Assembly: GCF_016545825.1 (NCBI RefSeq)
Contig: NC_052614.1
Coordinates: 30,901,669 to 30,965,668, forward strand
Source of the DNA: Eucalyptus grandis
Taxonomy: Eukaryota; Streptophyta; Magnoliopsida; Myrtales; Myrtaceae
DNA length: 64,000 bases
Direction: 5' to 3'
This document shows, piece by piece, positions 47,677 through 60,432 of this stretch; positions within the stretch are counted from its first letter, which is position 1, and every line of letters starts with the position of its first letter. The notes under the pieces were generated by a model. The model made no database searches, had not been told where the DNA came from, and saw only the letters and a program-made list of their open reading frames with translations. The position numbers and the translations under genes are program-made.

Positions 47677-49055
47677 GTAGCTCTCTCTCTCTCTCTCTCT
47701 CTCTGTGCGCGCACGTGTTGGGAGTATGAATGTGTGGATGTTTGTTTGTGATTTTCAGTTGTAGAAATTAGGCATTCTTATAAATATATACCATGGGAAC
47801 TCTAGACTTGATATTTGTCAACCATATAGAGGCATTCTTTTGCTGTACAGGACACAGTTGCTTATGGTCATTAATTTCAGTGATCCAACGTAGCTGCAGT
47901 CTTCTCTTTTCAAACTGGATTTGATCAGCATTTTACATTGTTGTTAGTTTTTGCCCTATTATCAATTTAGTTTTGTGTACATTTTTCTTCAAAAATTTCA
48001 TGTAAAATTTTCACCATATGAACGGTTCCTATTAGAGTTTTGATTTGTGTATGTCCCCAGAGGGTTTCATGGTCATGGACTGCTAGTCATCGGATGTGGC
48101 TTGATACTGGAGAAAAGCTAAAGCACTTTAGGTTTCCATCTGCTTGTTGCAATACTTGAGGTTGAAACCCTTCGTGCATGTGCAAGGCTGTTAGGATGAG
48201 AGATTTGGTAGGGTAAACTGTGTAATTTCTGCTGAACTGAAGTATCTGATTTGGCTAGCTTGCTAAGGAGGTGCAAGAGGTGGGATGACAGTAATGGTGA
48301 GAAATTTGGATGGTGAATAGGGAAGTTGCGAAACTGCCATGTATGGGGAAGGGCTGGGAAAGAAGTTGCTTTTCCTTTTCAATCAAGTGCATTTAAGCCA
48401 GTGGCTTGGTGTTATAACAAGGGTGCTGATTATTTGTGGAGGAGAGGCAAAGCTTGATCCAAGAGGTGCAGGATGGATCTTTAAAGAATTTGAGGGTGCT
48501 TATGGAGAAGGTGTGTTCAACAAATTTAACAAGGCTGGCAGGAAATGTGGAATCACGTGGAAATTGAGGTGCAAATTGACCTCAAATCAGAATATTTGTG
48601 TGATAAATAGCATGGGAACACCATTTTGATGACTCTTTACCAGGAGATATGCAATGCAGCTGGAGGGAAAACAGTAATATCTGCTCTTTTGGTACCTTTA
48701 TGAATGGAAGAATGGTCTTACATGTATGTCAATTCTTTGAAAAATGTCTCAGAGGTGGAATCCCTCACAAACTTTTTGATACCCTATGCGGGCAGATAGT
48801 GAATTATGTACTGGAGATGTTGGTTTGGGGTAGTAGTAATGGATCTCATCTGTTTGAAAAGCTATCAAGGCTGCTTACAGGATGAGGCTGGCCATGCATG
48901 AAGATGGAATTACCCATGGGAGAAGCATTGGGTAGACGAGAGTTTCTCTCCAGTGTTTGTTGCTTTTGACAATCTTGAAAAGAGAAGGAAAATGCTGGTC
49001 CGCTTGTGCTTTCTTTGTAAATGGAGGAACAAACAGTCAACAATCCATAGCCATA
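47677..49055 (+). other. PP2C intron 2 or unrelated DNA before the gap, with two unrecognised ORFs
   Basis: The PP2C exon expected next (HGGARAAEYV motif) is not found here. From 48339 the DNA is less AT-rich and has two consecutive plus frames, 48339-48629 (96 aa) and 48649-48885 (78 aa). I do not recognise either; they may be remnants of one broken sequence. The last bases before the Ns have no match after the Ns. Confidence 0.35.
47681..47704. repeat. (CT)n microsatellite directly after PP2C exon 2
   Basis: Twelve CT units start four bases after the exon 2 donor (GTAG). Confidence 0.9.
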
Positions 49056-49155
49056 NNNNNNNNNNNNNNNNNNNNNNNNNNNNNNNNNNNNNNNNNNNNN
49101 NNNNNNNNNNNNNNNNNNNNNNNNNNNNNNNNNNNNNNNNNNNNNNNNNNNNNNN
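49056..49155. other. Assembly gap of exactly 100 N
   Basis: One hundred Ns is the usual placeholder for a gap of unknown length. Everything to the right restarts the sequence found at 9233. Confidence 0.99.
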
Positions 49156-51340
49156 CTTGGATTCTTCCAAAGCATTAAATGTACAAGTAGCAGAACCCAC
49201 TTTGATTCAATGCATCTTCAATTGCCATAGTATCAATGCTAGCAATTTGAAGTTTGCTATTGAATCCCTAGAATGTTGGGTAATAATGAGGAACTCATTT
49301 CGAAACTCCTGGCTAAAAATGGGTTTAAGAAAGAGGAAGGACTTGAGACTATGCTGGCTAATACGTGCATGTGGGTGATTCAAGTAGGACAAGTACTGCT
49401 TTGAAGATAGGAAAGAAGAAAAAGGGAAGAAATCAGGTAGCAAGAAAATTCTAAGTCCGTTGATGATGGAAGAAAAGGAGCTCAGGATGAGAAGTTGTTC
49501 ACAAATTTCAAAAGAAAACTTGGTGGATTTGTGGCCGTGGGAAGCAGAGTAGAGAAGTTGATGAGATCACAGAAGCACCTTGATCATCATAAATCACTGT
49601 TGTCCAAAAAAAGTTATCAGACAGCGTAATGTTGATTTCAGTTTCTTTGAAAAGTCTGGAATTTAAAGCCAGCACTATTTTGAAAAACTTTTGATGAAAG
49701 ACTTTTGCACTATGAAATATCCATATCATCCTACTTTGGCGGCCTACTTTTATTCATATCTTTCTTTCTACTCTCTAAACACCATTGGATTCACAATATA
49801 TGATGATATATACTGTCCAAGCATCTAATTTGGCTAAAATCCTGGAGTCAACTATTCTAAGTTTTGCTATTGATATTGACCTTGACTTAGCTTACAGATC
49901 AATCTCTGACATTTCTGGCTTCACCAAAGATACAAAATCACATGTTTCACATAATCATTTCCTACAAAACATATTATTCTGCACAAAATCATCATAAATT
50001 TTCTTAGACCAAGGGGATCCTCAAAGATTGATGTCTTAAGATACAAGGCTAACTTATTTGGGTTATAGTAAATGATCACCCTTTCTCACTTGTACACATG
50101 GTCATTCTCCATATGTACAAAACAATGCTAAAAAAAACAAAGTGCAATTACCTTACGAATCTTTGATCACTAAGATATTTGAACATCTCGGGATTGATGT
50201 TCTTCAGAAATTTTGTTTGAAGTCCCTCCCTCTAATGATAGTTGGTGAAAAGATAATGAGAAAGATGAGTTTCAAGCCCGCAAGTGATGGATAAAAAGAC
50301 AGATAGGGAAACCTTGTTCCGATAAATGTTGACACCATTGTTCTTGAATAAGTATCTCCAGTAGCAAAAAGAAGGAAACTCAATCTCAATCTTCTCCTCA
50401 AAAGAAAGGAGATCCTCAGAATTTCTTACAAAGAATCAATGAAGAATCTTCTGAAGATGAGATTTTGGTTCCTCTAAGGAGGAAAAAGACCCACAGAAGA
50501 AGATTTTGATGATTTGACTAGTGAAGATGGACTGGAGAAAGTTCTTGAGGATAATGAAGGTGAAAATTTTGATGATTGGACATTCGTCATAGTCCAAGAG
50601 ATTCAGCAATAGGAAGGGATTGACCAACAGATGTTTGATGCCCCAAATACTAAAGATCAGCATCAACTTAGTTAAGCTAGAGCAACTGTCGAAGGCATTG
50701 TTGTTGAGGTGCGTACGATAGATGATACACTAGACAACTAAAGGTAGACTCTTGGATGAGAGCTAACTTATGAGAATGTTGAAACAATTCAGAGTACTGA
50801 AGTTCCTACCTAACTTGAGAATATCCTTGAACCTAAGCCAGGTACGAAACTCCTCTGAACATCAAAATGAAATATCCCTGTTACAAGCACAATTTTAGGG
50901 GGTACAAAAGGTGCTTAGATTGAGGGGGAGCATGAGAAGGATATGGTTTTTGATGTTGCTACTGATGTTGGATCAGAATCTATTCCTCAAACAGACACAA
51001 CATCTAATCAGAACAATTCTATTATTCTGCAAACCTTGACGGAAATCAAGGAGTAATAGAATACTCTAGAAGAGAGTTTAAAAGAGATGAAGCTCTTATT
51101 TGAAACTGAAATGGAGAAACTTGCTAAGGAAATGGAAGGAACCTGAAGACAGTTGAGGATACAAAGTGGCCAATCTAAAATGTTATCATCTTGCTCATGT
51201 TCCTCTAGCTTTGGTTGAACCTGCTACAACAAGCTTTCCTGTTCCAAATCCTACACAACCATCCTCCTCAAAATGAACTTTTCAAAATGCTTTTTAGTTG
51301 ATTTCTTTTGAGTATGGATTGTATTATCAGATATTTTCAA
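49156..51340 (+). pseudogene. Copia downstream ORF, second copy, decayed
   Basis: Matches 9233-11420 block for block, including the plant-transposon-protein-like part (49600-50300), the acidic region (about 50400-50600) and the Lys/Glu-rich segment (about 51085-51160). Frame breaks are more numerous than in the first copy (for example near 49365, 49845 and 51140). A purine tract like that at 11530 lies at about 51453-51467. Confidence 0.6.
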
Positions 51341-53828
51341 CATGACTTGGTTTGTAATTTGCACTAATACTCTAGCTTGGATTGATTCTCTAACTTTATC
51401 ATGGTTTCCATTGTGGATTATATGTGCAAATTCAATTGTCTATAATGCTAACAAAAAAGGGGAGATTGCAGAAGCAAAACCTACATGACTTATGTGACAT
51501 CCTGATTTTCAGGTTCTGTTTTCGATTGAATAAGTTGGGCTTTTCATCGACGCACCCATAGCCTTTTTCTCTGAGTTGGCCACTCACGAGATAACTAATC
51601 TATCAAGTGAAGCCGCTAAGGAATCTAAATGCAATAGACTTGAGAATTTGATTAGGAATCGACTGCTCGACCGTGCTAATCTGTATGGGTTATTATGGCA
51701 CTTAAAAATTGATTAGAGACTAGAGATAAGTTGATCACCGTAGTCATGTGATTAAGTGTGGGTGATTCCACCTAATTGCAAAATTTTGTCGATCGGCACT
51801 AGACCAATTTTCTTTCGTTTTGGTACCCTGTGTCTGTATTTAAAATATCGAAATTTTCACGACAACCGAGAGTCGCCACTATGCCGAAGAAGTACAATGT
51901 AGCTTGAAAATAATCGACCATAAGTCAAGTGAACTAAAAATCCTAAAAGCTATGCGGTAGGTTAGTTCACGCTAAAATCACACCCGATTGAAATTAACCA
52001 CGAAATTGAACCCGATTTCAAAAATTGAAAGTTCTATCATATCACGATTCATTTTACGAACGTCAACTCATCCTCCGAAGATTTTTCTGCAAACCCGAGT
52101 TTTTGGGCGAAAAATCGAAGTAGGGCCGTTTTTGGACCAGGAAAATTAGAGGACCATTTTTAGCGCACCATTGGCCATCAAGTTGGTTCAATTGATGAGG
52201 AAAAATGTGAATTTAAGTGTAGCCACCTTGGCTGAAATTTTGGGGCATCAATTGGATTAAATTGGAGAAGAATTGAAGTGGATTTGGAGGGAAATAGTCC
52301 AAAATTCGTAAGTCCTTGGGGGCAGCAACTTTTGGACCATTTTGGCTTGTTGGGGAAGTTTGGGTGTGCAAATGGCTAAGGATTGAAGGCAACAGCTGGT
52401 GCGGCATGTGTGATGATGAAAATGGGATATTTGTGTGGACTTTGAAGGCTTTTGGGCCCCTTGCTTCAGCAACCTTCTTCTTCTTCATTGAGCCTTCTTT
52501 CTCCATTTCGAAGTCTTTTGTGAGCTAAAATTTCTAGAGAGAGCCAGAGAAGCCAACCCCCTTGCCCGTCGACACCCCTTCGTTGTCGCCCTAGCACCGC
52601 TGTGCATGCTTGCACACCGCACCATTGCATGCCAGCCCGCACGTCTACACGCCCATTTGAGCCTTTCAGTCACTATTTCGACACCTTCCAGCCACCGTCG
52701 CAGCTCCCTAATCACCATTCAGCCATCGTCTGTCGCCGAAGCCATTCGCTTGGTCCGCCACTGCCATCATCGTTTCATTGTGCCCCTTTCCCGAGCCAAG
52801 TAGCCCATTCGATCGATTCCTTCAGCCGCAAGCAAAAAGCCGAAGCTCACCATTTACCGAGGCTTCGTGGCCCATTTTAAGGCCCGTCCGAACCCCATTT
52901 GGTGTTGCCACAAGCTTGAGTGTCACTCACGTCTGCATCGCCATCGCCATGGACTCACCGAATTACAAAACCGGTGAATTTACTTGCTAAACTCTGCTTA
53001 TGGAGTTAATGATGCTTAAGGAGTGATTAGTTTAGGCTAATTAGGGATTAGGTGGTAAGTTAGTTTAAATTAGTAATTTAATCACTTATTTGTGCATGTT
53101 AGGTGGTTAGAATAGATTGATTAAGGACTAGATAGATTGTACTATTTATATAGATATGTTCAGAAATTTTCTAGGCATGTTTAAGTGATTAGATTAGCAT
53201 TTCGGCCTAAGTTGGTATTTATTGTATTTAATTTACATTATTTAATTATTTTGTAACTTATTTAATTATCTAATATTGTTCGAAAATTATATCGGGATAG
53301 TCGGTGACCGGAATTTCGTGCCGATTGCAATGATGTGCTTAGTTTATACAATTGATTTGTTAATTTGTGCAAATTGAGTGGTTATTAGAATTTTGGTTAT
53401 TTATTCCAAAATTGTGAAATTTTGATATTTAATTAGAAAATCTCAGGTGTCGGTTTTGACACCAAAAATGATTTTAAAAACTATATCAAATGAAGGATTT
53501 TAAATGGGACGATATCAATTTTTCTGGTTCAAATTGACCGTGTACCCACACACGACTATTTTAACGGGTGTTTTAATACGAAGAAAATATGCCAAGTTCA
53601 TTATTTTAATTGAGGCATTTGAGTGCAAAGCACAATGTCCTTGGCCGGTATTGATTGATTGCGTGCGACTAAGAGAACCCATCCCCGATGTGCGTCGGGT
53701 GGACATTACCCCTATATGGGATGCCTCGGACAACGGACGGCCGCATAGATTCTGGACCGAAGCTCCTTCGGGAATGTCGTCCTCGATGTGCGTCGGTGGA
53801 TGTTGCCATGCTCGATGGTGCGAGATGA

Positions 53829-53948
53829 AGCTTGGCTACACCAAAAGACCGATGTATGTCGGTATATCATGCTTGTGCAAGCAATAATCCCTAGCTACGC
53901 CAAAAGACCGATGTGCATCGGTATGTCATGCTTATGCGAGTAATAATC
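53829..53948 (+). repeat. Two-unit tandem repeat inside solo LTR D
   Basis: Equivalent of 13901-14018, with two units containing CCAAAAGACCGATGT at about 59-bp spacing. Confidence 0.6.
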
Positions 53949-54416
53949 AAATTGGAACATGTGATTGATTGAAATTGAAGTGCCAAATTATGGGACGAAA
54001 TTGTGTGACACAGTATGGGACGTATCATAACAATTTGGTCTTATAATCGAAACCCCTGTGACGATTGTATTGATTGAATTGATTGAATTGATCGACCGAT
54101 GGATTGATTGATTAAGTATATAAATGTATCGATGTATAGGAGGGAACTGAGGCGAGGTAAGTCCTCTGTCTTGTGTGCATAAATTGCCTCTAGGCGTATT
54201 TCCTTCATAGTCGGGGTTTTGGGGGTGAACTTGCTAAAACATTGTCTCACCCCATCATAAGCTCAATTTTTTTAGGTCCTTAGATGGAGCAGCGTCACGC
54301 ACGCTATGGGGTTCCAAGGGAGGTAGACCTCCAACGTTCCTATTTCCCAGTTCCCGAGACTAGCCTAACCCGTGAGCTTGTTGAGTCCACTATCTAGGTC
54401 AATGAGGGTCTACCCC

Positions 54417-57400
54417 GCGACATCCTGGAATTCGACTCCATTTCGATAAAGTGAAATGTGCATATCGTCGGCGTGCCTGGTCCTTTTCTCTCGAGCTGAT
54501 CACTCACGAGTTAGCTAACCTATTGGGTGAGGCCGTTAAGGGATATAACCGCGGTAAAATCCCTAAAAGCAACCTAATTTGTTGGATTGGACTAAAATCA
54601 CGTTCGGTCGATTTTAATCATGAAATTTAATTCGGTTTGGGAATCGAAAATCCGAGCGTGTCACAATTCATTTTTAGGACCTTGTCTCATCGATAGTCAA
54701 ATTATCGGCGAGTCCGAAATTTCAAGAAAGAAATTATCGGAGGAAAAATCGAAGATCAAAAAGAAAATAGAAAGGAAAGGAAAAGAGAAAAGGAAATTTG
54801 CATAAAAGAATTATGTATTTCCTTTTCTTTTTCTCTCTCTCCCTCTCTTTCTTTCTTTCTTTTTCTTTTTCTCTCTCTCTCCTCTCCTTTCCCTCCCCCT
54901 CGTGCGAATTGCCCCCCACCGCCCACCTTTTCTCTCTCTTCCCTTTGACTAGTCCAAGCTTATCTTCTCTCTTCTCTCTCCTCTCTCTTCTTTCTTCCCC
55001 CTCACGACAGAACCAGCTTTTCTTCTCCTTCTTTTCTTCGCGTGCGAACCAGAGCTCGGGAGATCGCAGCTCGCCGAGAACCGCCCGCCGCTCGTCCCGC
55101 CGCCGCACCGTCGCCCGTGCCGTGCGCCCGTCGCCGTCCCGCCGTCCGTCGCTTGCTGCCGCTCCTCCTCCGCGCGATCCAGCCAACCCGATTCTGTTCC
55201 GCACCGACTAGCCACCGATTCGCCACCTCCGGCCACCGCCTAGCCTCGCCGGACCTCCCCGCGACCCCTCGCCTTCCGCCGGCCTTCCCTCGCCGTTTTG
55301 CCGCCGGATCTGCTCCGACCAGCCATGGGTAGAAACCCACGAAATGGGTTTCCAGCTGGTTCGGGCCGATTTTGGCCGTTTCCCGGCCCCGAACCCGAGC
55401 GGTGCTTTGGGAAGAATCGTTCCTCGCGTCGCGCCGTCGGATTGATCCGATTTGTGCGCGATTTGGTGAGTAATCTCACTAATCTTGGATTAGTTGGCTA
55501 ATTATGCTTAAGGTTGGTTTAGATTTAATTAATTATGTTTAGGTTGTTAGATTAGAATAAATTAGCAATTATTAGTCAATTGTGATGCGATTTAAATAAA
55601 TTGATTGTGTAATTAGCAAGTAGACGTGGTCTACTATTTATTGGAAGTGCTTCGGGATTTTTCCCTACCCTTAGTGGGCTCCAATTAGGCTTTTCGGGCC
55701 TAAGTGGATTTTTTGTATTTAATTATTAATTTTCGGAATTAAATTAAATAATTATTTATTTTTCGGAAATTCAACTGAGATGGCCTGGAACCGGAAAATT
55801 ATGCTGATGACCGTGGTGAAGTCCGTTTATTTAATCTTTATTTTGTACTAAATTGAATTTTTAATATTTATTAATTAATTATTTTTCGGAAATTAAGATT
55901 TTGATGGCCGATGACCGAAATCTTGTGCCGATCGTCGTGGCGCAGTCCGTTTATTTATTTGAGCTCTACGTTGTATGGAATTGAATAAATTGTGACATTT
56001 TAGGGATTTACCCTAAATTGATTGGAATCGATTGAGATTGAATTATCGATTGGTGAATGGCCAAGTATGTTTATTCAGCATTTATAATGCTTTGTTGAGT
56101 TAATTTAATTATTTGATTGAGTATTGATTGGTGAATGGCCAAGTATGTTTATTCAGCATTTATAGTGCTTTGTTGAGTTGTAAAGGGAGTAGAATGATGA
56201 GAGTGAATCAGAAGTACTCTGGGATTGAACCAATCGTACACGGTGTATGGACCTACGTGGTTCGGTGATTGGGACATCACTGGCGAAACGGCGCCTTAAA
56301 GAACGCACGTATCGGTCTAGTACATACATTATTATGGACCTACGTGGTTCGGTGATTGGGATATCACTGCGAAAAACGGCGCCTGTAAAGAACGCACGTA
56401 TCGGTCTAGTACTCACATTGTTATAGGCATGTATGGTTCGGTGACATCGAGGGTGTCACGGCGAAAACGGCGCCTTAAAGAACGCATACACTTGTCTATT
56501 AAACACATTGTTATAGGCATGTGTGGTTCGGGTGATTATGGAATTCATCAAGAAAACGGCGCCTTAAAGAACGCACACAATTGTCTAGTGAGTACATGGT
56601 TATAGGCATGCGTGGTTGGTGATAAGGACATCATCGAAAACGGCGCCTTAAAGAACGCACGCAATTGTCTATTGATCAAATCATTGTAGGCATGTGTGGT
56701 TCGGTGATTTGGGATATCACCTGGCGAAAACGGCGCCTTAAAGAACGCACACAAATTGTCTAGTGGATACGTCACCTTGGCGGTTGACGCCCGAGAGCAT
56801 TGATGTGGCTCTGTGACCGAGTACTCGATGAAAGAATATATGGTGTGGAATCAATGACCTAGAATGGTCCGTCTGACATGTAATCGACTAGGTCGATTAA
56901 TCCTTGCTTTGATTTGATGTTGTGAATTGATTGACTGAATGGAGATGACCGTGAGTGGTCTTGTTGGCATATAATCGACTAGGTCGATTTGATCGATGCT
57001 TCCATCGATGATATGACTGTTTGGGTGCCTATGTTAAATTGTACTGACTTGCAGGTGGGATCTGAGGCCAAGGTAAGTCCTCTGCCCTGTGCGTATTTAG
57101 GCAGCCTGTAGTATAATAGTTTGCTAATCGGGCTTAGTGGGGTAGAACTTGCTGAGACGTAGTCTCATCCCGGTTGGGGAAAACCATTTCAGGACCCCGA
57201 TGAGGAGCTGATGAGGAGAGTCCGAGAATGAGAATTCGGAGGTGAAACTTGAGGAGAAGGATTTTCGGAAGAAGAAGATGTCGAGAGAGGCCTTAAGTAC
57301 TACTGGATGGATTGAGATCCTATCTTCTTTTGAGATCTCTATTTTGATGTAAATAGAGTTTAGAGTAAAAGTTGTGAAGTGCTCTCGGTTTTTTGCTTTT

Positions 57401-57602
57401 GTATAAAAGTTTGGTTATAAGTTTCAATATGAAAAATATGGCCCTGCTTTTCTATCCCATCGTTTTATTGTCTGGGGATTTTAACTGCTTCCGCATGTGC
57501 TTAAAAATGAAAAGGGTCGGCGATACATTGTCCTGGGATATCGCATTATAAAATCGACCAAGTGAGAAGGATGTGTGCGTGCCCGAGGATCGGGGCGTGA
57601 CA
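54417..57602 (+). mobile_element. Large solo LTR (E) nested in D, TSD ACCCC
   Basis: ACCCC flanks the unit at 54412-54416 and 57603-57607. LTR A has the uninterrupted site at about 14482-14486 (GTCTACCCCCACC), giving a true empty site. The left end reads GCGACATCCTGG, having lost or changed the usual TG start; the right end is GGGGCGTGACA. It is 3186 bp with no interior. Frames at 54734-55501 lie in a pyrimidine-rich to GC-rich stretch of LTR and are not genes. Confidence 0.88.
56220..56775 (+). repeat. Six-unit tandem repeat (~88 bp) inside solo LTR E
   Basis: GGCGCCTTAAAGAACGCA or a close variant recurs near 56290, 56378, 56469, 56558, 56642 and 56732. Each is preceded by GTGGTTCGGTGAT and GGCGAAAAC. 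The array matches the inverted array in LTR B (27250-27570). Confidence 0.85.
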
Positions 57603-58416
57603 ACCCCCACCTAGTACCTCATCACTTCAAGGCGTGGTACCTTCACAAGCTTGATGGGAGTCGGGAGGGTCCTTCAGGTGGTTTTGACGGGCCTCCTATT
57701 AGGACTAGGGAGTGAGAGATAGGGCACCCTCTGGATATCTACACCCCTGATGGTGCTGTGGAGGATTCGGAGCCGAGGACTAGGGAGCCTAGAGTTTAGA
57801 AATCTTTGTAGCCCCTTTTTGATCTAGACTTCTGTACATAGATCTTTTTGTAAACTTTTTGTATATAACTCAATTTGTATATAAAAGCGTGTTTTGTTTG
57901 TGAATTTGTTATCCCTGCTTTTTCTATCACATGCTATTTGTTGTCATGGGATTTGTTTATTTGTTTACGCATGTGCAATAAAATGAATGGGTCAGTGACA
58001 CGTCCTGAGACATCGCAATTTCATTGACCACCAAGGGATGCGCGTGCGCTCGAGATTCAAGGCATGACAACTTATCATCAAAACTTATACATAAATGCCT
58101 TTGCAGCTTATATGTTCTTTATAGGTAAGGGGAGTAATGCTAGAATTGGGACCTATACGGGGAGTGGTTAAACTTTCTTAAACTCTTATTTTATATTTCT
58201 TTTTATAACGCATAAATTCTTATATAATTTTATTCACTTTGATTTGCTTGATCTTCTATGTGCTAATCTCTTACATTTTTTTGCAAAATTTTTTATAGAT
58301 TTTATATTGCGCTTATGTACAATCATGCTTTCAAGAGAGCATCTTTTCACTAAATCTTTCCAAAATTCTCTATTAGTTCTACTTGAAAAGTTTTGTCATA
58401 ATCAAAAGATGAAGAT

Positions 58417-59541
58417 TGTTGAGAAAACTTCCCATTATATTTTGAAAATTGACAAAACCTTCCTTAAGTGTTTTATAATTCTGATGACAAGATTCTAGGT
58501 GAAACTCTTGAAGGAAATTTGTTCAGACCTTATTTATCAAACTCACGGACTTAATCATTTATACAAGAAATTTTGGTTCTTACATCAAAGATATTGTTAT
58601 TACATAAAAATCAAAGACGACAATCTAATTCACAAGGATTATCAAGATGATACACAACATCAGACGTTACGAGAAGTTTTCAAATTTTTATTATTAGTTT
58701 GATTTTGTGAGGCGCAATGTCTAGTAACCTTGGCTTGGATTTCTTTCTAAAGATGTGCTGATTGTCCATATCGTCCATCTATTTAGAAAGGATCAATATC
58801 AACATAATCCTTCCATAGTAAGGGTTCGTGATCTTTCATCAAAAAAAAAAAAAAGGATTCGTGATCCATGTGACAATCTTTTGGAGATGAGATGCTCTTC
58901 CCAAATGAGGAACTCTATTTATGGAAACCCAACTACTATCGTATGAGCAACAGAATTAGGGGAGACTCTAATCTTGCAATCCTATAAGCAATCAGATCTT
59001 CTCATATCATTCAGGTCTAACGGGTTGATTGGATGAATGATCTTGAGAGTTTTTGTCCAACAATCAACTTAATAGAGAAGAGTATAAAAAGAGATTGTGG
59101 TGCTGAAGGAAGTACACGATCTTAAATCTACAAATCCAAAGTTCAAAGAGAGCTTCGATATTACACTTTCATCTTCGTGAGCTCAATTTGTAATCATTGG
59201 GAGGTTGTTGAGTGTGAGATTAGATGATACAATTGCACCTACTGTACTTAGACTTCATAACCTCTAATTGATTCTTTAGTGAAATCCAGCCAATAGTTTG
59301 TCAATGCAGGAAAGTGAACATAGGCTAATCATAAAGCGGAACCACTGTAAATGTTGTGTGTAATTTTTTCTCTCCCTCAAACTCTCATTTATTTTGTTTG
59401 ATAGTTTATTGTACACAGTAAAGTCTAATCATTGTACAATTCATCTTCAGTCGTTGGTCGCTTGCAATAGTGAACTCAATCGTTTTAAATTTTGCTTAAT
59501 CTCCTTTTTACCCCCTCTAGGTGATAACTCTAGCCCCAACA
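58417..59541 (+). repeat. Copia LTR (second copy)
   Basis: Starts TGTTGAGAAAACTTCC and ends GCCCCAACA, colinear with 15296-16432. Followed by the PBS-like TGGTATCACAAT at 59557-59568. Confidence 0.65.
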
Positions 59542-59556
59542 TCAATAACTCCAAAG

Positions 59557-59568
59557 TGGTATCACAAT
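59557..59568 (+). promoter_or_regulatory. PBS-like site after copia LTR, second copy
   Basis: Same TGGTATCACAAT word and spacing as at 16448-16459. Confidence 0.45.
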
Positions 59569-60432
59569 GGGCAAAATTCATGATTTTTCATGGTAGACAA
59601 CTGAAATTTTTGCACACTAGTACAAATTGAGGGTTTTGATAACATTAAAAAAAAAAAAAAATTTGAAGTATTGGTGTAGCGGGCGAACTCCCAAGGATTT
59701 TAGTGGTGTTTTCCTGAAATAATAAAACATTAAAAAACTTAATTACTCAACGACGAATTTGTTAATGACTGATTCTACTCTATCCCTCCACTAATATGAT
59801 CTATAATAATGCCGGCTTTTTGAAAAAAAAAAAAATCATTATCACGTACAATATTTACAGGCCTGCCTAATTACATCACTTGATTCTGGTGTGATCCTTT
59901 TGACATGAAATAAACAAAAGAGTCAGTCATGCTTAAGCTTGTTCTTCTTCTTTTCTTTTTCTTGTATTAGATTACAAGTAGTATGCTCTATACAAATCCG
60001 AGGAAGAGGATGTCGACGGAAGGGAATATTGAGTTACCTTGTATTACGTAATTTTTTTGTCAAAGTATTACGTAATTTAATAAAACAAGTAATTGAGCTT
60101 CCTTTTTATTAAATAATGTAAGGAAAATTGAGCTACCTTGTTCAACACAATTGAGCTTCCTGTGTAGAAAAGTTCAGACTGAATCTTCTTTTTTTGTTTC
60201 ATGTCAACGGGATTACACCTTAATCAAGATGTAATCAGGCAGGCGTGTACATGTTATTGGAGGGATAGAGTAAATAATCAAGTTGCAAGTTCCTGGTCTT
60301 ATTGCAAGTTACGTGCCTGTGTGGAAGGTCAACGCAAACCCATAATTGCTAGTTTAGCACGGGTGTGACGTAGAGGAAGGGCATCATTTACAGGATAGCT
60401 GGGTATCTAAATGCTTATAAAATGATATGCTA

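Larger units (their letters stand above)
51493..58069 (+). mobile_element. Large solo LTR (D), duplicate of A, carrying nested solo LTR E
   Basis: Same ends (TGTGACATCC...GGCATGACA) and same target duplication ACTTA (51488-51492, 58070-58074) as LTR A, so the insertion predates the duplication. Without the nested LTR it is about 3386 bp. Confidence 0.88.

Noticed and set aside
54734..55501. Arg/Ser-rich and Glu/Arg-rich frames on both strands
   Set aside because: They come from a CT/GC-rich stretch of solo LTR E; both strands are open because of base composition.
56220..56775. CRISPR-like regular repeats
   Set aside because: The units are about 88-bp tandem copies without unique spacers, inside a plant solo LTR, so they are a minisatellite.
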